A stretch of DNA of 64,000 nucleotides, taken from positions 1-64,000 of the forward strand of contig NZ_LGIC01000033.1 in the NCBI RefSeq assembly GCF_001294535.1. Direction: 5' to 3'. Below, piece after piece: positions 61,204 to 64,000 of this stretch; the first letter of the stretch is position 1, and every line of letters starts with the position of its first letter. Both the position numbers and the translations under genes were made by a program. The notes under the pieces are model-generated. The model was not told where the DNA came from and did not search any database. It saw nothing but the letters and a program-made list of their open reading frames with translations. Source of the stretch: Cypionkella psychrotolerans. GTDB lineage: Bacteria > Pseudomonadota > Alphaproteobacteria > Rhodobacterales > Rhodobacteraceae.

Positions 61204-62943
61204 TCATTCCCAGCAAGACACCAGAACCGTCATCCCCAGCCCCGCCGCATTCAAAGCGTCAGGTGTGGCCAAATCCGTCGAAGTGGCCGGGCTCACAACC
61301 ACCCCCGCTGCCGTCAAAGCCTGCCCAATCACCCCGGCTTGCGCGGCAAAAGCCACCCCATCGGGCAGCAGTTTCGCCCCCTTCACCGCAGGCGGCAACA
61401 GCATCCCCAGCACCGCCCCGGTGCCGTCCAAAACCGGCCCACCCGCATCACCGGGCAGCACAGGGACGGCCAGTCGAGACAATCCCGCCTCGCCATTCAG
61501 CCCCTTTTCTTCCTCCAGCGTGCCGAAGGTCAGCACCGGGGCAGGCAGCTTATCCTCATAAGAATACCCCGCCACCGCGATCTCCGACCCCAACCGAACC
61601 GCCCCACTCGCAAATCGCGCGAAAGCCTGCGGGGCCAGCGGCGTGATCGGCCGCAGGATTGCCACCCCCGTGGCCTGATCCTGCGCCACCACCCGCGCAT
61701 CGGTCGCGTGATCAATCGTCACGCGGCCACATTGCGCGACGGCCTCAGTGGTCGTCACGACTGTTCCCGCCGCATCGACAAAGAACCCCGAGCGCGACAG
61801 TTTCGGCAGCTTCACTTCCATGCCCGCCAGCAACCCCGACCGGGTCGCTTCATCCATCGGCACCAAGCCGGGGTCCAAGGCCTTATCGCCCACGCCCCGG
61901 AAGCTGGCTTTCAACGCGGGCAAAATTCGGCTCATCCGCTCCGCATCGGCTGGATTCCACACCACCAGATAGCCCTTCACCATGCCATTCTTGACCTCGG
62001 CATAGGCAAAGCTTTGCACGCTGTTCGATGCCGCATTGATGGTGAAGCTTTTCTCCGACTTGCTGCGCTCGCCCTCGGCAGGCACCACCTCCAAGGTTTG
62101 CAGAATATCATACAGCCCCGACAGGCTGTCCTGATTGCCCGGTTCGGAAATCAGGATCACCTTCAACCCGGAACCCGCCTTCTCATTGTAATGCACGAAC
62201 GGCGGCTCGTAATGGTCGAACTGCACCAAGGCCATCGGCAGGGTAATCTCAATCCCCGCCTCCGGCTCCGACACTGAAGCAAAGCCAAACTCCGCTTGAT
62301 CCGCCTGATAATTCGCCACCAAAGCCGTGCGCTGCTTGGTCGTCAGCACCCCGGTCGCCTCAAAGCCATTCGCCTCTTGCCACGCCGCCATCGAATTGCG
62401 GGTGCCGGGGCCAAACGCGCCGTCGATGCCGCCCTCGTAGAAGCCATACCAAGTCATCGCGGTTTGCAAGGCCTTGCGGCCTTCGGCATCCAACGCCGCC
62501 TCCGAAGTCTTCGCCTCACGCACGGTTTCTTCGGCGGGCATCACCTCGACCACCGGGGCCACCGTATCCAGCGCCGGATCAACCACCACCGGATCTGCCG
62601 GGGCCAGCCCCGCAATCGCCCCCACTGGCCAGAATTGCTGACGATGCGTGCCGCCGTCCGTTACAAAGCTGTCGCGTGGGATCGCGCCGTCGCTGCGCAG
62701 ATCAGCCAGAGCGCCCGCAGCGGCTTCCGGCGCATAGGGCCCCAGTACGATCGCATACCAGCCTGACGAAATCTGGTATCCCGCCACATTCGGAAACTCG
62801 GCGGCATAGTCGCGTGCACGCGCCTCTGCCTCGGTCAAACTGGGCTGGGCTTCAACCTGCACCCAAGCTTGCTGTTGCGCCAAAGCCATCGGGCTGAACC
62901 CAAGCACCGCCAGCAGCGCCAGCAAAACCATCCGAAGTCTCAT
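61204..62943 (-). CDS. SPOR/PG-binding protein with inactive trypsin-like domain
   Basis: A 579-residue secreted protein (signal peptide MRLRMVLLALLAVLGFSPMALA). It starts with a SPOR-like segment (WVQVEAQPSLTEAEARARDYAAEFPNVAGYQISSGWYAIVLGPY), then a peptidoglycan-binding fold (AEGRKALQTAMTWYGFYEGGIDGAFGPGTRNSMAAWQEANGF, ~150-195) and a beta-rich middle. A trypsin/HtrA-like C-terminus follows (~390-560). The catalytic residues are gone: the histidine strand reads VVTTTEAVAQCG, the aspartate strand reads ATGVAILRP, and the serine loop is GDAGGPV in place of GDSGGP. It is thus a pseudoprotease, probably a binding or scaffold protein at the cell wall. Confidence 0.83.
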   Translation of the reverse strand: MRLRMVLLALLAVLGFSPMALAQQQAWVQVEAQPSLTEAEARARDYAAEFPNVAGYQISSGWYAIVLGPYAPEAAAGALADLRSDGAIPRDSFVTDGGTHRQQFWPVGAIAGLAPADPVVVDPALDTVAPVVEVMPAEETVREAKTSEAALDAEGRKALQTAMTWYGFYEGGIDGAFGPGTRNSMAAWQEANGFEATGVLTTKQRTALVANYQADQAEFGFASVSEPEAGIEITLPMALVQFDHYEPPFVHYNEKAGSGLKVILISEPGNQDSLSGLYDILQTLEVVPAEGERSKSEKSFTINAASNSVQSFAYAEVKNGMVKGYLVVWNPADAERMSRILPALKASFRGVGDKALDPGLVPMDEATRSGLLAGMEVKLPKLSRSGFFVDAAGTVVTTTEAVAQCGRVTIDHATDARVVAQDQATGVAILRPITPLAPQAFARFASGAVRLGSEIAVAGYSYEDKLPAPVLTFGTLEEEKGLNGEAGLSRLAVPVLPGDAGGPVLDGTGAVLGMLLPPAVKGAKLLPDGVAFAAQAGVIGQALTAAGVVVSPATSTDLATPDALNAAGLGMTVLVSCWE

Positions 62944-63101
62944 AGAACCGTCCAATCTTCTTCTATCGCAAAGCTTACACATTTCGGCGAACCTAGCAGA
63001 GCACCCCGTAGATGCACGCGGTTTCCACCCTCAACACACGCCTTGCATTGACCCTTGGCTGCCTCTTGCCTATGGAGTGGCAACATTTCAAGAGGTCCGT
63101 C

Positions 63102-64000
63102 ATGGCTGATGCCCCCAAAGCCCCCCGCAGCTTTCAGGAAATCATCCTGCGCTTGCAGAATTATTGGGCAGCGCAGGGCTGCGCGGTGCTGCAACCCTAC
63201 GACATGGAGGTCGGCGCTGGCACCTTCCACCCGGCCACTACCCTGCGTTCATTGGGTTCAAAGCCTTGGGCCGCTGCTTATGTGCAACCCTCGCGCCGCC
63301 CAACTGACGGTCGGTATGGCGAGAACCCGAACCGCCTGCAGCACTATTATCAATATCAGGTGATCATCAAACCTTCGCCGCCCGATCTGCAAGACCTTTA
63401 CCTTGGGTCACTCAAAGCCATCGGCATTGATGCGTCTTTACACGACATCCGCTTTGTCGAGGATGATTGGGAATCCCCCACCCTCGGCGCTTGGGGCTTG
63501 GGCTGGGAGATTTGGTGCGACGGCATGGAAGTGTCGCAGTTCACCTATTTCCAGCAGGTCGGCGGCCATGATTGCCGCCCCGTTTCCGGCGAACTGACCT
63601 ACGGACTTGAACGTCTCGCGATGTATGTTCTCGGCGTCGATCACGTCATGGACATGCCGTTCAACGACTCACAATCACCGATCCCGCTGACCTATGGCGA
63701 TATCTTCCGCCAGACCGAGGAAGAATACTCCCGCCACAACTTCGACGGCGCCGATACCGCGCAACTGCTGCGGCATTTTGAGGATGCCGAGGCCGAATGC
63801 CAGCGCCTGCTGGACTTCCCGCCGCTCGATCCGAAATCCGGCAAGACCATCATCATGGCCCACCCGGCCTATGACCAGACCATCAAGGCCAGCCATCTGT
63901 TCAACCTGCTCGACGCGCGCGGCGTGATTTCCGTCACCGAGCGCCAAGCCTATATCGGCCGCGTCCGCGCGCTGGCGAAGAAATGCGCCGACGCCTTCCG
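63102..64000 (+). CDS. glyQ: Glycyl-tRNA synthetase alpha chain (cut by window end)
   Basis: About 299 residues are present of a normal ~300-310. The start [40 protein letters not shown] is the family N-terminus. Motifs are [79 protein letters not shown] and [19 protein letters not shown]. With GlyS it forms the heterotetrameric synthetase that charges tRNA-Gly; glyS is expected just beyond the window. The AGAGG near 63091 is the likely ribosome site. Confidence 0.96.
   Translation, partial: MADAPKAPRSFQEIILRLQNYWAAQGCAVLQPYDMEVGAGTFHPATTLRSLGSKPWAAAYVQPSRRPTDGRYGENPNRLQHYYQYQVIIKPSPPDLQDLYLGSLKAIGIDASLHDIRFVEDDWESPTLGAWGLGWEIWCDGMEVSQFTYFQQVGGHDCRPVSGELTYGLERLAMYVLGVDHVMDMPFNDSQSPIPLTYGDIFRQTEEEYSRHNFDGADTAQLLRHFEDAEAECQRLLDFPPLDPKSGKTIIMAHPAYDQTIKASHLFNLLDARGVISVTERQAYIGRVRALAKKCADAF

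Overview
The window looks like a chromosomal segment of a Rhodobacterales alphaproteobacterium (Rhodobacter/Gemmobacter/Tabrizicola-like). The evidence is a high GC content with strongly GC-ending codons, a SAM-II riboswitch ahead of an O-succinylhomoserine sulfhydrylase gene, the long single-copy PurC, FolE2, LysC and PtsP close together, and short intergenic repeats ending in a GC-rich hairpin.

Layout. 1-821: decayed IS481-type transposase running off the left edge. 930-8800: a catabolic locus made of two divergent arms around a LacI-type regulator. The left arm has a MocD-like membrane oxygenase/desaturase, a MocE-like Rieske ferredoxin and a divergent ketopantoate-hydroxymethyltransferase-like protein. 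The right arm has a MocC-like sugar isomerase/epimerase and a complete sugar ABC importer. It resembles rhizopine/methylated-inositol catabolism. 8837-18518: transport and catabolic genes (MFS with divergent MarR regulator, KefB/C-type antiporter, enolase-superfamily enzyme with MFS partner, and an overlapping four-gene hydrolase/dehydratase operon). 18645-25685: ABC exporter, acyl-CoA synthetase, a secreted protein with a Shine-Dalgarno-masking leader hairpin, and a purC-kinase-dtd operon. 25767-31181: an envelope-stress-like operon (27-aa membrane peptide, XpaC-like, TelA-like, DUF2927 lipoprotein, SPFH-GYF protein, zinc-ribbon membrane protein).

31271-37046: rluB and tadA, with a complete 837-bp IS5/IS427-type element inserted exactly in the tadA stop codon; flavin reductase, GNAT, EcsC-like and GFA genes; then an AT-richer orphan immunity-like gene. 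37146-42658: ptsP (EI-Ntr), an L,D-transpeptidase, a DoxX-like protein and lysC. 42723-46799: two RTX-type calcium-binding proteins, one broken by several frameshifts. 46996-64000: mostly housekeeping (purD, xseA, ftsY, yciB/ispZ, metZ, folE2, glyQ), mixed with an AlkB-like hydroxylase, YhhN, membrane proteins of unknown function and a trypsin-like pseudoprotease.

The items that most deserve follow-up are the Moc-like locus with its odd PanB paralogue, the TelA/XpaC/SPFH operon with its unannotated small membrane peptide, the leader hairpin at 22538-22567, the dispersed intergenic repeat family, the IS inserted in a stop codon, the frameshifted RTX gene, the EcoRI-site palindrome array behind purD, and the pseudoprotease. 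No tRNA, rRNA or CRISPR array was seen.
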